A stretch of 51,986 bases of DNA from NCBI GenBank assembly GCA_903789635.1, contig CAIFEY010000018.1, forward strand, positions 1 through 51,986, written 5' to 3'. Origin of the DNA: an uncultured Eubacteriaceae bacterium. Its GTDB lineage: Bacteria > Bacillota > Clostridia > Peptostreptococcales > Anaerovoracaceae. Position 1 is the stretch's first letter. Each line of letters starts with the position of its first letter. A program made the translations under genes and the position numbers. Under the pieces are notes generated by a model. It saw nothing but the letters and a program-made list of their open reading frames with translations, was not told the origin of the DNA and made no database searches. Of this stretch, positions 41,430 through 50,463 are shown piece after piece.

Positions 41430-42470
41430 TTACGCGTTTTCTTTGTCCATATTTTCTTTGTCTATAACTGGCCTGCCGGATTCCAAAAGCCCCCTCAGCT
41501 CGCTGACCGGCACCGTCCGCCGGACGCATCTGCCGACGGATTCCGGCACCACGAGGTCGATCGAATCCTTCTCGCGCTTCTTGTCGGAGCACATCGCGCC
41601 AAAGAGCTCCGCGTCGCCGTACGGGACGCGAAGGTCGAACCCGTAGGCCTTCAGCAGGCCGTGCAGCTCGTCGAACGCGTCGGCGCCGCACCAGCCCTGC
41701 TCGGCCGCGATCGCCGTGATGAAGTTCATGCCCTTCGCCACGGAGAGCCCGTGGCTGAAGCCGTAATCGCTGCACTTCTCGATCGCGTGGCCGATCGTGT
41801 GCCCGAAGTTCAGGAGGTGCCGCACGCCGTAGTCGAACTCGTCCTCCTCGACGAACCTGCGCTTGATCGCGACGCAGCGCCCGACGATAGTTTCCAGATT
41901 CTTCCATGCCGCGTCGACATCCTTGAGTCGGTCAAATAATTCCCGGTCCGCGATCATCCCGTACTTGATGACCTCCGCCATCCCGTCCAGCAGGGTCTGC
42001 TGCGGGAGCGAACTCAGCAGCTCCGCGTCCTGCAGCACGAGCTCCGGCTGGTGGAACGCGCCGGCGAGGTTCTTTCCCTCCGGCAGGTTGATCGCCGTCT
42101 TGCCGCCGACGGAGGAGTCGACCGCCGCGAGCAGCGTCGTCGGCACCTGGATGACCCGGATGCCGCGGAGGTACGTCGCCGCCGTGAACCCGGCCAGGTC
42201 GCCGACCATGCCGCCGCCTAGCGCCACAACCCCGTCACTGCGCGTCAGCGGGATGTCCGCGAGGCCGCTCAAGAGCTTCAGGTACACGCGCCCGCTCTTC
42301 GATTCCTCGCCGGACGGGACCGTGAACGTGTACACGTCGAACCCCGCGTCCTGCAGCGACCTGCAGCACGCCGGCAGGTACTTAGGCCCCACGTTCTCGT
42401 CCGTGATCACCGCGAGCTTTCCGCCGTCCTGTATTTCTCTGACCCGCCTGCCGATTTCTTCCAGCTTCAT
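41430..42470 (-). CDS. aroB: 3-dehydroquinate synthase
   Basis: The product is 346 aa. It cyclises DAHP to 3-dehydroquinate with NAD+ and a metal ion. The motifs are VITDENVGPKYL, VVALGGGMVGDLAGF, QVPTTLLAAVDSSVGGKTAIN and the metal-binding His segment LLNFGHTIGHAIE. I chose the ATG at 42470 with GGAGGAACAGG just upstream; the frame opens further back, but without support. It is followed after about 215 non-coding bases by aroA. Confidence 0.96.
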   Translation of the reverse strand: MKLEEIGRRVREIQDGGKLAVITDENVGPKYLPACCRSLQDAGFDVYTFTVPSGEESKSGRVYLKLLSGLADIPLTRSDGVVALGGGMVGDLAGFTAATYLRGIRVIQVPTTLLAAVDSSVGGKTAINLPEGKNLAGAFHQPELVLQDAELLSSLPQQTLLDGMAEVIKYGMIADRELFDRLKDVDAAWKNLETIVGRCVAIKRRFVEEDEFDYGVRHLLNFGHTIGHAIEKCSDYGFSHGLSVAKGMNFITAIAAEQGWCGADAFDELHGLLKAYGFDLRVPYGDAELFGAMCSDKKREKDSIDLVVPESVGRCVRRTVPVSELRGLLESGRPVIDKENMDKENA

Positions 42471-42540
42471 CCTGTTCCTCCAAAAAAACTCTGATTCAAT
42501 ATTTCTCTTTTTCCGCGGCGCCAGCGCCCAGAGTCCTGGG

Positions 42541-43398
42541 TTACTGCGCCGCCTCAACGAGGAATTCCTTCTCCTCGCGGCCCTCGGCCAGCAGGTCGTT
42601 TAACTCCTGCGTGTCGCCCTTTGCCAGCGCGTTCCTGTATTTCTGCAGCTCCCCCATCAGCTTGTCGAGCTTGTCCAGGACGTTGTCGCGGTTCTCCATC
42701 AGGAGGTCCGTCCAGACGTTCTCGTTCAGGTAAGCGACTCTCGTCATGTCGCTGAAGCTTCCGCCCGCGACGCCCGCCTCTTCACGGATGCCGCTGTCAC
42801 ACTTCACGAACGAGCTCGACACCAGGTGGGAGAGCTGCGACGTAAAGGCGATGACTTCATCATGCTCCTCCGGCGTCATGACCGAGAAGCGCGAGAAACC
42901 GGCCATCTTCAGCACGTCCTTGACGCGGGTCATCAGGCGCAGGTTGTTCCTGTCCCTGCTGCTCGGCACGACCGCGCAGACCGCTCCGGCGAACATGTCC
43001 TCCTCGCTGTACTTGAATCCCCAGGCCTCGCTTCCCGCCATCGGGTGGGTGCTGACAAAGGTAATGCCTTCCGTCTCTTCGAGCCGGAAGCCGATCTCAC
43101 AGAGCCTGCGCTTGACGCCGCAGCAGTCCATGATGATCGGCTGCTTATCCAGCGATCCGATCGTCTTCGCGTGGTCCATGAGCCACTGCTCCGCCGCGCG
43201 CGGCGGGATGGCCAGGAAGACGAAGTCGCAGTCGGCGACGCTGCCTTCCGTCAGCACCTCGTCGCAGCTTCCCTGCATCTGTACGAACTGAAGGGTCAGC
43301 GGCTGCACATCATAGCCGTAGACCTTCGCGCCGGATGCCTTCAATGCTCTTGCTAAAGATCCCCCGATAAGTCCCAGTCCTACGATTCCAACCTTCAT
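42541..43398 (-). CDS. tyrA: Prephenate dehydrogenase
   Basis: The product is 285 aa. The N-terminal NAD-binding fold begins MKVGIVGLGLIGGSLARAL. HPMAGSEAWGF (about 117-127) is the substrate-binding signature. The helical dimerisation domain makes up the rest. No ACT domain is present, so Tyr feedback on this enzyme would need another route; operon attenuation could supply control. The ATG at 43398 has AAAGGAGAAC upstream; earlier in-frame codons lack a site. Confidence 0.95.
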   Translation of the reverse strand: MKVGIVGLGLIGGSLARALKASGAKVYGYDVQPLTLQFVQMQGSCDEVLTEGSVADCDFVFLAIPPRAAEQWLMDHAKTIGSLDKQPIIMDCCGVKRRLCEIGFRLEETEGITFVSTHPMAGSEAWGFKYSEEDMFAGAVCAVVPSSRDRNNLRLMTRVKDVLKMAGFSRFSVMTPEEHDEVIAFTSQLSHLVSSSFVKCDSGIREEAGVAGGSFSDMTRVAYLNENVWTDLLMENRDNVLDKLDKLMGELQKYRNALAKGDTQELNDLLAEGREEKEFLVEAAQ

Positions 43399-43632
43399 TT
43401 TGTTCTCCTTTCCTTCCGTCCGGATGCCCCGAACCTCTTTCGGATGCTGTGATTCCAATACAGGCCTTCCGAATTTCTGCACCGTTTCCCGCGGCGCCTT
43501 ATTTATCCTTATTTTCTTCTTATTATATTAATCGTTTATTGATTTGGTATTTCGTGTTCTATGTACCCGCGGGCATCCCTCCCGTTTCCGGTAGGATCGC
43601 TCTCCAGGCGCCGCCTGCGATGCGGCTTCCGG

Positions 43633-44640
43633 TTATTCTTCGAGCGCAGCTTTTCTTACGCGCATCACTGCCTTCATCGTGTCGTCGAACATGTCCGGCG
43701 TCTGCGACTGTGCGCCGTCGCAGAGTGCCTTTGCCGGGTTGTTGTGGACCTCGATCATCAGTCCGTCTGCCCCGCAGGCTGCCGCCGCCATCGCCATCGG
43801 GCGGACAAAGTTTCTGCGGCCCGTCGCATGGCTCGGATCGACGACGACCGGAAGGTGGCTCATCTCATGCAGCGCGATGACCGCGGAGAGGTCCAGCGTG
43901 TTCCTCGTGTACGACTCGAACGTGCGGATTCCCCTCTCGCAGAGGATGACCTTCTCGTTTCCGCCGGCCATGATGTACTCGGCGCTCATCAGCAGCTCCT
44001 CCAGCGTGTTCGCGAGTCCCCTCTTCAGCAGGATCGGCTTGTCCAGCTTGCCGAGCGCCTTCAGGAGCTCAAAGTTCTGCATGTTCCTCGCGCCGACCTG
44101 AATCACGTCGATGTTCTCGAACAGCGGAATGTGGTTCTCGTTCATGATCTCGGATACGATCGGAAGTCCTGTTGCCTCCTTCGCCTTCTCCAGGAGCTCG
44201 AGCCCCTCGGCGCGCTTTCCCTGGAACGAGTAAGGCGAGGTTCTCGGCTTGAACGCGCCTCCCCGCAGGAGAGTTGCCCCTGCGGCCTTGACTCTCTTGG
44301 CCACCTCGACGATCTGCTCCTCCGACTCGACCGAGCACGGGCCCGCGATCACCGCGAAGTTGCCGCCGCCGATCTTGGCCCCTCCGACGTCGATGACCGT
44401 GTCCTCAGGATGGAACTTCCTGTTCGACTTCTTATACGGCTCTGTCACACGTTTTACATCCTGTACGATGTCGAGCATGGAGAGCATGTCGACGTCGATC
44501 TGGCTGACGTCCCCGACCAGCCCGATGATGGTCTGGTAGGTTCCCTCAGAGATGTCGGCCTTGACGCCCTGCTGCTCCAGCCATTCGACGAGCTGTGCCT
44601 GCTGGTCCTTCGATGTTTCGTGCTTCAGTACTACGATCAT
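43633..44640 (-). CDS. aroF: 3-deoxy-7-phosphoheptulonate synthase (type I beta, with N-terminal ferredoxin-like domain)
   Basis: The product is 335 aa. It condenses PEP and erythrose-4-phosphate as the first shikimate step. Residues 1-70 (MIVVLKHETSKDQQAQLVEWL...) form the regulatory ferredoxin-like domain of the Thermotoga type, which binds Phe or Tyr. The barrel carries IAGPCSVESEEQ, RGGAFKPRTSPYSFQG, QVGARNMQNFELLKA, LLKRG and VVVDPSHATGRR. The start ATG at 44640 has GGGGAGG upstream. It is the first enzyme gene after the attenuator, so the whole operon is set by Phe/Tyr supply. Confidence 0.96.
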   Translation of the reverse strand: MIVVLKHETSKDQQAQLVEWLEQQGVKADISEGTYQTIIGLVGDVSQIDVDMLSMLDIVQDVKRVTEPYKKSNRKFHPEDTVIDVGGAKIGGGNFAVIAGPCSVESEEQIVEVAKRVKAAGATLLRGGAFKPRTSPYSFQGKRAEGLELLEKAKEATGLPIVSEIMNENHIPLFENIDVIQVGARNMQNFELLKALGKLDKPILLKRGLANTLEELLMSAEYIMAGGNEKVILCERGIRTFESYTRNTLDLSAVIALHEMSHLPVVVDPSHATGRRNFVRPMAMAAAACGADGLMIEVHNNPAKALCDGAQSQTPDMFDDTMKAVMRVRKAALEE

Positions 44641-44744
44641 GTTTTCCTCCCCGGCACGCTGCCGTGCCTGCCTTAAATAATTTTCCGCCTGTAATCTGCG
44701 GAACGCTCTCCGTCTTCTGTTCCGCTGGCCCGCGGCCGTATCCA

Positions 44745-44775
44745 TAAAAATAACCCCGCAGGCTTGCTGCGGGGT
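44745..44775 (-). terminator. Attenuator terminator of the aro operon
   Basis: On the minus strand CCCCGCAG (plus 44767-44774) pairs with CTGCGGGG (plus 44754-44761) and is followed by TTATTTTTA. It lies between the leader peptide and aroF. Its 5' arm contains GCAGCAA, which can instead pair with TTGCTGC inside the leader-peptide region (plus 44848-44854), giving an antiterminator. Confidence 0.85.
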
Positions 44776-44834
44776 GTTAATCTCGTTCAGTCGATGAATC
44801 CGTTCGTCTGAGATGAGAATATTCCGTTGATCAC

Positions 44835-44924
44835 CTACTCGGTGACTGCAGCAAAACAGCTTTTTCTTTTATTAAAGAAAAAGTAGTAATAATAATATTC
44901 TGCTGCAAAGTAGACGTTTCTCAT
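44835..44924 (-). CDS. Aromatic leader peptide (Tyr/Phe attenuation)
   Basis: The product is 29 aa: MRNVYFAAE, then YYYYYFFF, then NKRKSCFAAVTE. Five Tyr codons and three Phe codons in a row are the hallmark of a ribosome-stalling leader. AAAGGA lies upstream of the ATG at 44924. TGCAGCA early in the leader can pair with TGCTGCA near its end, competing with the antiterminator. When charged tRNA-Tyr or tRNA-Phe is scarce, a stalled ribosome would cover the first segment and let the antiterminator form, so aroF and the following genes are transcribed. The peptide itself has no expected function. Confidence 0.9.
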   Translation of the reverse strand: MRNVYFAAEYYYYYFFFNKRKSCFAAVTE

Positions 44925-44967
44925 CGCTGTAGATTCCTTTCTCAAACTTAGTCTTTACGACACTGCT

Positions 44968-44996
44968 AGATTAACACTTTTACACAGGAAAGTCCA
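44968..44996 (-). promoter_or_regulatory. Promoter of the aro operon
   Basis: On the minus strand TGGACT (plus 44991-44996), 17 bp and TAATCT (plus 44968-44973) form a promoter about 44 bases upstream of the leader-peptide start. Confidence 0.65.
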
Positions 44997-45060
44997 GTAA
45001 CTTTCACAAATTATTTTTGTTTTTTTGTCTGTAAACTACAAACAACCGCCGTATCTATTG

Positions 45061-45098
45061 TATAATATCTTGACAAAACGCCTGGCTTGCGTTTCAAT
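45061..45098 (+). promoter_or_regulatory. Possible hisD promoter
   Basis: TTGACA at 45070-45075 is followed, after 17 bp, by a weak -10 TTCAAT (45093-45098). A perfect TATAAT also lies at 45061-45066 but has no matching -35. Either could drive hisD. Confidence 0.35.
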
Positions 45099-45145
45099 AG
45101 TATTCGTATTCACGCATTAAAGCGTTAAAGTAAAGGGGAAGAACA

Positions 45146-46411
45146 ATGGAAATCATAAAGGAATCAAAACAGCGCACCGCACAGGACCGCCGCGACGTCC
45201 GGAATGCGGTCTCCGCGATCATCGACGACGTCATCGACAGCGGCGACGAGGCCCTGCGCAAATACTGCGGGAAGTTTGACGACAACCACCGCGAAAGCTT
45301 CCGCATCAGTAAGGAAGAGATCCGCGAGGCGTACGAATCCCTGACCGACCAGGAGCTCGCCGACCTCAAGGCCGCGCACGCGAACATCAAGGCCTTCGCC
45401 GCGGCGCAGCGCGGCATGGTCACCGAGATCCACGATTTCCGCCCGCAGGAGGGCATCTCGCTGAGCGACCGCGTGATTCCGGTCGGCTCCTGCCTCTGCT
45501 ACGTCCCTGGCGGCCGCTTCCCGCTCTACTCGAGCGCCCTGATGCTGATCACCCCGGCCAAGGAGGCAGGCGTACAGCGCGTCGTCTCCTGCTCCCCGGT
45601 CATGCGCGGCACCGATAAGATGAACCCGAAGACCCTGGTCGCGATGGACCTCGCAGGCGCGGACGAGATCTATGCGGTCTCCGGCGCGCAGGCCGTCGCC
45701 GCCTTCGCCTACGGCACGGACAGCATCCGCCCGGTCGACATGATCGTCGGCCCGGGAAACCAGTACGTCGCGGAGGCCAAGCGCCAATGCTACGGCCAGG
45801 TCGGCATCGACTTTGTCGCCGGCCCGAGCGAGGTCCTGATCGTCGCGGACAAAGACGCAGCGCCGGACATCATAGCAGCCGACCTGCTGGCCCAGTCCGA
45901 GCACGACCCGAACGCCAAGGGCATCCTGCTGACCGACAGCGACGAGCTGGGACGCGCCGTCCTGCAGGCGGTCGAGGACGAGCTGAAGGTCCTGCCGGAG
46001 GAGAATCACGCAAATGCGTCCGCGTCCTGGCGCGACTACGGCGAGATCGTCCTGCTGGACAGCCTGGAGGAGGCCGTCCCGATCGCGAACGACATCGCCC
46101 CGGAGCATCTGGAGCTCAACGTCGCCGACCCTGACGCGATCTTCGAGAAGTTCGTGAACTACGGCTCGATGTTCATCGGCGGCAACACGGCCGAGGTGTT
46201 CGGCGACTACGCGTCCGGCACCAACCACACCCTGCCGACCATGCGCGCGGCCCGCTACACCGGCGGCGTCTGGACCGGCATGTTCCTGAAGGTCTGCACC
46301 CACCAGAGCATGACCCGTGCCGGCGCAGCGTCCATCGCCCCGCTGACCGCCCGCCTCGCCAGGGGCGAGGGCCTCGAGGGCCACGCGATCGCGGCTGACA
46401 AGCGCAAGTAA
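45146..46411 (+). CDS. hisD: Histidinol dehydrogenase
   Basis: The product is 421 aa, the usual length. It oxidises L-histidinol to histidine in two NAD+-dependent steps. The motifs are [16 protein letters not shown], the [13 protein letters not shown] segment, and zinc ligands Gln and His in [11 protein letters not shown], Asp in [13 protein letters not shown] and the C-terminal His in [12 protein letters not shown]. The ribosome site AAAGGGGAAG precedes the ATG. It stands alone, without other his genes, divergent from the aro operon. Aldehyde dehydrogenase activity on other substrates cannot be excluded, but all catalytic residues look standard. Confidence 0.95.
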   Translation: MEIIKESKQRTAQDRRDVRNAVSAIIDDVIDSGDEALRKYCGKFDDNHRESFRISKEEIREAYESLTDQELADLKAAHANIKAFAAAQRGMVTEIHDFRPQEGISLSDRVIPVGSCLCYVPGGRFPLYSSALMLITPAKEAGVQRVVSCSPVMRGTDKMNPKTLVAMDLAGADEIYAVSGAQAVAAFAYGTDSIRPVDMIVGPGNQYVAEAKRQCYGQVGIDFVAGPSEVLIVADKDAAPDIIAADLLAQSEHDPNAKGILLTDSDELGRAVLQAVEDELKVLPEENHANASASWRDYGEIVLLDSLEEAVPIANDIAPEHLELNVADPDAIFEKFVNYGSMFIGGNTAEVFGDYASGTNHTLPTMRAARYTGGVWTGMFLKVCTHQSMTRAGAASIAPLTARLARGEGLEGHAIAADKRK

Positions 46412-46615
46412 CCGGCGATCGGCCCATGCCGCATGCGGCGTGCCGGGCGGGCGTCCGGACATACGGGAGCCATTGATCAGTATTCGATCGACATCCGATC
46501 ATGCGAGCCCGAATTTCACCCGCCCCTTTTACTTCACCGCGCGAAAGTAAAACAATTGTAAATTGTATTTAACAACAAATTTAAGAAAGTTTTTTCAACC
46601 AACGCACAAAAACGC
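46412..46615. other. Gap after hisD
   Basis: CCGGC/GCCGG arms around 46411-46445 form a G+C-rich hairpin without a T run, and GGGCGGGCG near 46447 can pair with a CGCCC tract near 46521. No gene is seen. Confidence 0.4.
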
Positions 46616-46644
46616 TTGATTATTTTCTGTCGCACGGTTATACT
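46616..46644 (+). promoter_or_regulatory. Strong promoter of a putative small RNA
   Basis: TTGATT (46616-46621), a 17-bp spacer and TATACT (46639-46644) form a near-consensus promoter with no gene start downstream. Confidence 0.75.
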
Positions 46645-46650
46645 ATTTTC

Positions 46651-46812
46651 TAACACCGGCAGAGATGCCGGGCGTTCCAGTCGCGTTTTCCGCCGCAAGC
46701 CGCGGGAAGCACGCAGCGGCTTCTGCGTAGTCGTCTGGAACCTCCTGTTTACTAAAGAATCAAAATGCAATCGAAAGAGGAGCGACGCCGTGAGGCGGTC
46801 CGCTCCTTTTTC
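46651..46812 (+). ncRNA. Putative small RNA of about 160 nt with its own promoter and terminator
   Basis: Downstream of the promoter the transcript would contain CCGGC/GCCGG (hairpin 1), a longer branched stem closed by GTTCCAG/CTGGAAC with CGCAG...CTGCG inside, a single-stranded A-rich stretch (CTAAAGAATCAAAATGCAAT), and a terminator AGGAGCG/CGCTCCT (46778-46807) with TTTTT. No ribosome site or credible reading frame is present. It does not look like 6S, SRP or tmRNA. The function is unknown. Confidence 0.6.
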
Positions 46813-47004
46813 GTTGCCGATTTTATGATCGTGATTATTCTATTACAGTTCCAGTTCGCAGGACGGGCGCCGCCTCGCCGCGCGCCTCAGGCAGGCAGCC
46901 TGTCGTTGCGGTATTCCACGGCTCCGGCGCGCCCGACCTGACGCGGCGCAGGGCCGCGGACCTGCGCGGCGGCGCGTTCCCGCGTCCTTCCTTTGAACTC
47001 TTCG

Positions 47005-50000
47005 CTAGAAATCCTCGTTCAAGAGGTCGAGCAGGTCGTCGCGCGTGATCACGCCGCTGCCCGTGCCCTCGGTGTTCAGGATGTCCTCCGCGAGCTGCTT
47101 CTTGACGTCCTGCATCTCCACGATCCGCTCCTCGATTGTGTTCTTCATGATCAGCTTGTAGACCGTGACCTTGCGCTTCTGGCCGATGCGGTACGCGCGG
47201 TCGGTCGCCTGGTTCTGGACGGCCAGGTTCCACCACGGGTCGTAGTGAATGACGACGTCCGCGCCCGTCAGGTTCAGCCCCGTGCCGCCCGCGCGCAGCG
47301 AGATCAGGAACACCGGTGTGTCCTCCTCGTTGAAGCGCTCGACCAGCTCCAGGCGCTCGAGCTTGGGCGTCTTTCCGACGATCTTGTAGTAGTCGATCCC
47401 GCGGTCCTTCAGGTCCTTCTCGAGCAGATCCAGCATCGAGACGAACTGCGAGAAGACCAGAATCTTATGTCCCTGCTCGGCGGCGCTCTCGATCAGCTCG
47501 ACGCAGGCCTCGCGCTTGGCCGAGCCGCCGTCGTAGTCCTCGTAGCAGAGCGACGGGTCGCAGCAGATCTGGCGGATCTGCGTAAGCGCGGCAAAGATCT
47601 GGAAGCGGTTCTTCTGGAACTCCTTCGCGTCCTGCGTCGCAAGCTTGTTCCGCATCTCCTGCACCTTGGCCTGGTAGAGCTCACGCTGCTTGTCCTCCAT
47701 CAGCGAGTAGTGGATCTCCTCCAGCTTGTCCGGCAGGTCCTTCAGCACGTCCTGCTTGAAGCGGCGCAGGATGAACGGCGTGACCATGTTCTTCAGCCGC
47801 TCCATCGTGTCGTCGTCGTGGTGCAGGACGATCGGCTTCTCGAACTGGTTCCGGAACGTCTCGTATCGGTACAGGAAGCCCGGCATCAGGTAGTCGAAGA
47901 TGCTCCAGAGCTCGCTGAGCCTGTTCTCGATCGGCGTTCCGGTCAGCGCAAACCTGGTCGTGCTGCTGATGATCTTGACCGACTTGGACGCAGAGGTCGT
48001 GTGGTTCTTGATGTACTGCGCCTCGTCGATGATCTCGTAGCGGAACTGAATCCCCTCGTACTCCACGATGTCGCGCTTCAGCAGGTCGTAGGACGTGATC
48101 AGGACGTCGTAATCCTGCGCCTTCTTGATCTTCTGCGCGCGCTCCGGGGACGTTCCCGTGACCGTGCAGACCTTCAGCTCAGGCGCGAACTTCTCGATCT
48201 CCGCCTGCCAGTTGTAGACCAGGGACGCCGGCGAGATGACCAGCGAGACGTTGTGATCCTGCTCCTCGTTCTTTGTCGCAAGCAGAACCGCGATCACCTG
48301 CACCGTCTTTCCCAGGCCCATATCGTCCGCCAAAATCCCCCCGAACCCGTACCGATCCAGGGTCCTCAGCCATCGGTATCCAACTTTCTGGTAGCGGCGG
48401 AGGACGTTTTTCAGGCTGTCAGGGACGATGAAGTCGGCATCGTCGATGGTTTTGAATGCCTTGACGAGTTCCTTGAATTTCCGGTCGCGGTCCGCCTCGA
48501 TGTCGCCCGACTCCTCGAGCATCTTCTCGATGTAGAGCGTCCGGTACGCCGGGATCTTGGTATTCCCCTCGACGAACTCCTTAGGGGTCATCTGCAGAGA
48601 CTCCATGATGTCGCTCAGGTGCTGGAACTTCTCCTCGTCGAGGTTGATGAAGCTGCCGTCCTTCATGCGGTAGAAGCGGCGCTTCTCCTGGTACTGCTGC
48701 AGGATCTCGGTCAGCTCCTCGCGGCTCATGTCGCCCTCGACGTCAAGGTCCAGGAGCCTTCCCTCGGTCAGCTGGACGCCGATCCTCACCGGCGTGTGGC
48801 GGTGGATCTGGATGCGCTGGAAGCGCGCGGTCGCGTTGACCTCGCCGATCTCCATCAGCTGCTCGAGCCCGGCCGACATGAAGCGGTAGACGGCGTTGGA
48901 ATTGGAGCCGCAGGAGAGCTGCGTGCCCTCGTCCGTCGTCTCCGGGAAGTAGCGCCTGAGCTCGCTGAGCACGCGCGTCTCGCGCTCGTGATCGCGCTTA
49001 GGGTCCGCGCCCGCTCCCATGCCCAGTCCGGCGGAAGCGCCCGCGCCGAGGCCCTTCCCCTGCATCTCCAGCAGGTCGTGCTGCTCGTCCCCGTAGACGC
49101 TGACCGCGCGGCAGGTGACGTCCTGCCCCGGCGCGTCGAGGTAGAAGATGAACTCCGGAAGCGGCGGCAGAAGGGCTCTGATCTCCTCCTCGTCCTCGAT
49201 CTCGACCGTCGCATAACGGCGGATCCACGGCAGGATGTCGTACATCAGCATGCCGAGGTTGTCGCGGCCGAAGACGAGGCGGAAGTTCCGTCTCTCGCCC
49301 GTATACCGCAGGCTCTTCCAGAACGGCTCCATGGCCTCGACGGCCTCCAGCGAGATTCTCCTAAGGTGGTGTGTTCCGAAGCGATAGGCGAATTTTTGTC
49401 CCTTAAAGAACTCCGGGCAGGCGCCCTCCATACGGACGGCCTGAATGCTGCCCCTGGCCGACCTGGCCGGGCTGATCAGGATCTGCATGTGCAGGTCGCC
49501 CGTGTCCGGCGAGATCCGATACTTCTCCCCGCCGTAGACCTTATACTCGAACGAATCGCCCTTCAGCATGCGGTAAAACTCGTCGAGGTTGGCGCCGTAG
49601 AGCGGGAGATAGGACTTGTTCGTGTCGACCTCCCAGCCGCTGTCCGCCGCCGCCCTGAGCTGCCTCACGATCTGGTGCACGAACTTGTAGTACTCCAGCC
49701 CGCGCGAAGTGAAGCGGTCGTCGCCGAGCAGGAACTCCGTCCTGGTGCCGAACCGCATCGTCCTGTGCTGCTCCGTCGCCGTGCAGAACTCGTCCAGATT
49801 CTTAATCTTGTACTTCCTGCTGCTCCCGACGCGCATCATCAGCTGCAAGTCGCCGTTCTTCTGCATGACGTAAGGCTCCAGCTCGAGCGGCTCCTGGTTC
49901 AGCAGCAGCTGGCTCTCCTCCGCGGTCCGCTCCTGACGTGAGTGCGCCTGCAGGTAGCCCTCCCGGAAGTTCCGCATCAGCCGGTTCGCGATACTGTTCG

Positions 50001-50463
50001 TCGCGTCGCCCGGGTTGTGGTCGTAGAGGTAGCTGCCGAGCAGGTACACCATCGCCGCCATGTGCGGGCAGACCCCGTCGCTGAACACCCGGTCGGAGAA
50101 GTACGAGCTCATGCAGTGATCCTCGTAGCAGTCCATCTCCGTGATCGTATCCTGAGAGAACCACACGACGATCTGCTCGTCCCGCCTCCTGCCGTGAATG
50201 ATGCCCGTCGCGCGGCCCGTCTGCGTGTCCGGATCCGAATACGTGATGTCGTACTCGACCCTCACACCCACGAGCTCGACCTCCTGCTCCCGCGCCAGCT
50301 GAATCCCGTAATTCCAGTTCACCAGCGGAATCTCCAGCTTCCTCAGCATCGTCGGGTAGTCGAAGTAGCGGTACTTGTCGCTGAACAGCTTCTCCAGGCT
50401 CTGGTACACGCTCTCCGGGATCGTCTTCACCTCGTCGTATTGCCTGTTCTTATCTTCTTCCAC
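47005..50463 (-). CDS. SNF2 family DEAD/DEAH-box helicase with N-terminal SWIM-like and associated domains
   Basis: The product is 1152 aa. The N-terminal part has a Cys/His cluster (CYEDHC...DGVCPHMAAMVYLL, about 112-142) like a SWIM zinc finger. The bacterial SNF2-associated domain follows. The two RecA-like lobes occupy about 700-1150: Walker A LADDMGLGKTVQVIAV, DEAQ box EIIDEAQYIKN, SALTGTPIE-type motif FALTGTPIENRLSELWS, motif V LRAGGTGLNL and motif VI QATDRAYRIGQ. Such proteins translocate on DNA or RNA and remodel bound proteins. A Gly/Ala-rich insertion lies near residues 478-495. Translation starts with GTG at 50463, GGGAG six bases upstream. A long open frame on the other strand is a codon-bias shadow. 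Confidence 0.92.
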   Translation of the reverse strand: MEEDKNRQYDEVKTIPESVYQSLEKLFSDKYRYFDYPTMLRKLEIPLVNWNYGIQLAREQEVELVGVRVEYDITYSDPDTQTGRATGIIHGRRRDEQIVVWFSQDTITEMDCYEDHCMSSYFSDRVFSDGVCPHMAAMVYLLGSYLYDHNPGDATNSIANRLMRNFREGYLQAHSRQERTAEESQLLLNQEPLELEPYVMQKNGDLQLMMRVGSSRKYKIKNLDEFCTATEQHRTMRFGTRTEFLLGDDRFTSRGLEYYKFVHQIVRQLRAAADSGWEVDTNKSYLPLYGANLDEFYRMLKGDSFEYKVYGGEKYRISPDTGDLHMQILISPARSARGSIQAVRMEGACPEFFKGQKFAYRFGTHHLRRISLEAVEAMEPFWKSLRYTGERRNFRLVFGRDNLGMLMYDILPWIRRYATVEIEDEEEIRALLPPLPEFIFYLDAPGQDVTCRAVSVYGDEQHDLLEMQGKGLGAGASAGLGMGAGADPKRDHERETRVLSELRRYFPETTDEGTQLSCGSNSNAVYRFMSAGLEQLMEIGEVNATARFQRIQIHRHTPVRIGVQLTEGRLLDLDVEGDMSREELTEILQQYQEKRRFYRMKDGSFINLDEEKFQHLSDIMESLQMTPKEFVEGNTKIPAYRTLYIEKMLEESGDIEADRDRKFKELVKAFKTIDDADFIVPDSLKNVLRRYQKVGYRWLRTLDRYGFGGILADDMGLGKTVQVIAVLLATKNEEQDHNVSLVISPASLVYNWQAEIEKFAPELKVCTVTGTSPERAQKIKKAQDYDVLITSYDLLKRDIVEYEGIQFRYEIIDEAQYIKNHTTSASKSVKIISSTTRFALTGTPIENRLSELWSIFDYLMPGFLYRYETFRNQFEKPIVLHHDDDTMERLKNMVTPFILRRFKQDVLKDLPDKLEEIHYSLMEDKQRELYQAKVQEMRNKLATQDAKEFQKNRFQIFAALTQIRQICCDPSLCYEDYDGGSAKREACVELIESAAEQGHKILVFSQFVSMLDLLEKDLKDRGIDYYKIVGKTPKLERLELVERFNEEDTPVFLISLRAGGTGLNLTGADVVIHYDPWWNLAVQNQATDRAYRIGQKRKVTVYKLIMKNTIEERIVEMQDVKKQLAEDILNTEGTGSGVITRDDLLDLLNEDF

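Noticed and set aside
46651-46812. 6S RNA, SRP RNA or tmRNA
   Set aside because: There is no long closing stem with a central bubble, no SRP apical loop motif, and no tRNA-like ends or tag frame.
46993-49941. 982-residue open frame opposite the SNF2 helicase gene
   Set aside because: It is a codon-bias shadow in high-G+C DNA. The composition is Leu/Arg/Val/Asp-rich without any domain, and the SNF2 frame has full motifs.
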